A stretch of 64,000 nt of DNA from Fretibacter rubidus (GTDB taxonomy: Bacteria > Pseudomonadota > Alphaproteobacteria > Caulobacterales > Maricaulaceae). The translations under genes and the position numbers were made by a program. The stretch is from assembly GCF_041429785.1 (NCBI RefSeq), contig NZ_CP163423.1:496001-560000 (forward strand), written 5' to 3'. This document shows positions 63,424 through 64,000 of this stretch, piece by piece. Numbering within the stretch: the stretch's first letter is position 1; each line of letters begins with the position of its first letter. The notes under the pieces are model-generated. The model did not search any database. It worked only from the letters and a program-made list of their open reading frames with translations, and was not told the DNA's origin.

Positions 63424-63816
63424 ATGACGTCCAGGTCCACATCTGCGCCGTTGTTTGAAATTGAAAAAGATTTCCAATTTGAAGCTGCCCATTATTTCGG
63501 TCACTCCGATGCCAATGATTTATTCAAACAAGTCCACGGTCATAGCTTTCGCGGGACAGTGACCATCATTGGCGACCCCCAAGATGACAAAGGCTGGATT
63601 CGCGACCTTTGGAAAATTGAACAAATTGTCAAAGAAGCCGTGGCCCCGCTGGACCATGCGCTGCTCAACGACGTCGAAGGTCTATCCGCGCCAGCGCTAG
63701 AGCAAATCGCGCAGTGGATTTTTGACCGTCTTGCGCCGCGTTTGCCTGGCCTGTCATGTGTTGAGGTGGGACGCCCGAGTTGCGGTGAGCGCGCGCGTTA
63801 CCGGGCCGCTTCATGA
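63424..63816 (+). CDS. 6-pyruvoyl-tetrahydropterin synthase / QueD family
   Basis: 130 residues. Zinc ligands are in FEAAHYF and HGHSFRG, and the catalytic region is LDHALLND. The enzyme acts on dihydroneopterin triphosphate, either for queuosine (QueD) or for a tetrahydropterin. The catalytic Cys expected between the histidines is replaced by the sequence SDANDLFKQ, which has no cysteine, so the exact reaction is uncertain. It overlaps by 4 bases a pteridine-reductase-like gene, which favours pterin metabolism. Confidence 0.85.
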   Translation: MTSRSTSAPLFEIEKDFQFEAAHYFGHSDANDLFKQVHGHSFRGTVTIIGDPQDDKGWIRDLWKIEQIVKEAVAPLDHALLNDVEGLSAPALEQIAQWIFDRLAPRLPGLSCVEVGRPSCGERARYRAAS

Positions 63817-64000
63817 GCGTTCACGCCGTTTTAATTACGGGCGCAGGGGCACGCGTCGGCAAAACCTTAGCCAGAGGCCTCGCGAGTGATGGTCATGCGG
63901 TGGCCGTGCATTATAACCGCTCCAGCGACGGCGCAGAGGCCTTGGTGCAAGAGATTAAAGACGCGGGCGGGCAGGCGGCAGTCGTACAAGCCAATTTATT
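63813..64000 (+). CDS. SDR family oxidoreductase, pteridine-reductase-like (partial)
   Basis: The first 62 codons are inside the window. They start at ATG 63813 in an ATGA overlap with the upstream gene and run off the end. VLITGAGARVGKTLARGLA is a Rossmann glycine motif in the form GAGARVG, and HYNRSS marks the NADPH-binding arginine seen in pteridine reductases/FolM. The upstream pterin synthase gene supports that function. Confidence 0.75.
   Translation, partial: MSVHAVLITGAGARVGKTLARGLASDGHAVAVHYNRSSDGAEALVQEIKDAGGQAAVVQANL

Overview
The window reads as a mid-GC alphaproteobacterial chromosome carrying a stack of integrated mobile DNA. The housekeeping genes on the right (metG, ychF-pth-rplY, lgt-midA-pgeF-prs, a queD-like gene and a pteridine-reductase-like gene) and the Trb-type conjugation genes on the left fit a marine stalked or budding alphaproteobacterium of the Hyphomonadales/Maricaulales kind. 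That placement is inference from gene content; no rRNA is present to confirm it.

Layout. (1) 1 to about 32.8 kb: right-hand part of an integrative conjugative element (ICE) that begins before the window. It has a TraF-type protease and a DUF3363 relaxase at 0.1-2.7 kb. A cargo block follows (2.8-15.2 kb): a LysR gene, a secreted duplicated ABM-like protein, an RND efflux operon ending in a small ion channel, a DksA-like zinc finger, a ZIP-like membrane protein, and a glutathione-dependent formaldehyde detoxification pair (frmA, fghA) with its own LysR regulator. Next is an uninterrupted traG-copG-trbBCDEJLFGI operon with DUF2274 and DUF736 genes (15.5-27.6 kb), then a HigBA toxin-antitoxin pair, a PD-(D/E)XK-like protein and three surface or membrane hypotheticals (27.6-32.1 kb). 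(2) 32,790-43,050: a compact integrative mobilizable element of about 10.26 kb. It is bounded by a perfect 20-bp direct repeat whose right copy is the 3' end of tRNA-Thr(UGU). It carries a tyrosine integrase, its own DUF3363 relaxase but no type IV secretion genes, a GNAT acetyltransferase, and a four-ORF operon that matches the Detocs anti-phage two-component system (sensor kinase, stand-alone receiver, receiver fused to a nucleoside-phosphorylase-like effector). (3) 43-64 kb: conserved chromosomal genes, interrupted at 57.0-60.9 kb by one 1306-residue protein with the apparent order Mrr-like nuclease, TPR-like repeats, GreA/B-C-like domain, PIN-like nuclease.

Most notable points. The Detocs sensor kinase is a single 971-codon reading frame cut by one in-frame TGA (followed by C, a leaky context) at 35,040-35,042, and the downstream half has no convincing ribosome binding site. 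The giant nuclease-TPR-GreAB-C-PIN protein is a second, independent candidate defence locus, with copies of a dispersed intergenic repeat on both sides. Candidate integrase arm sites lie just inside both ends of the small element, and a different pair of short direct repeats lies just outside its left end. This suggests two elements stacked at one tRNA-Thr site, the smaller able to use the larger one's Trb channel.

How the genes work together. The ICE encodes transfer (relaxase, coupling protein, Trb channel) plus stress cargo (efflux, formaldehyde removal). The mobilizable element brings phage defence and probably borrows the ICE transfer machinery. The chromosomal part covers translation, lipoprotein maturation, PRPP synthesis and cell-envelope proteins.
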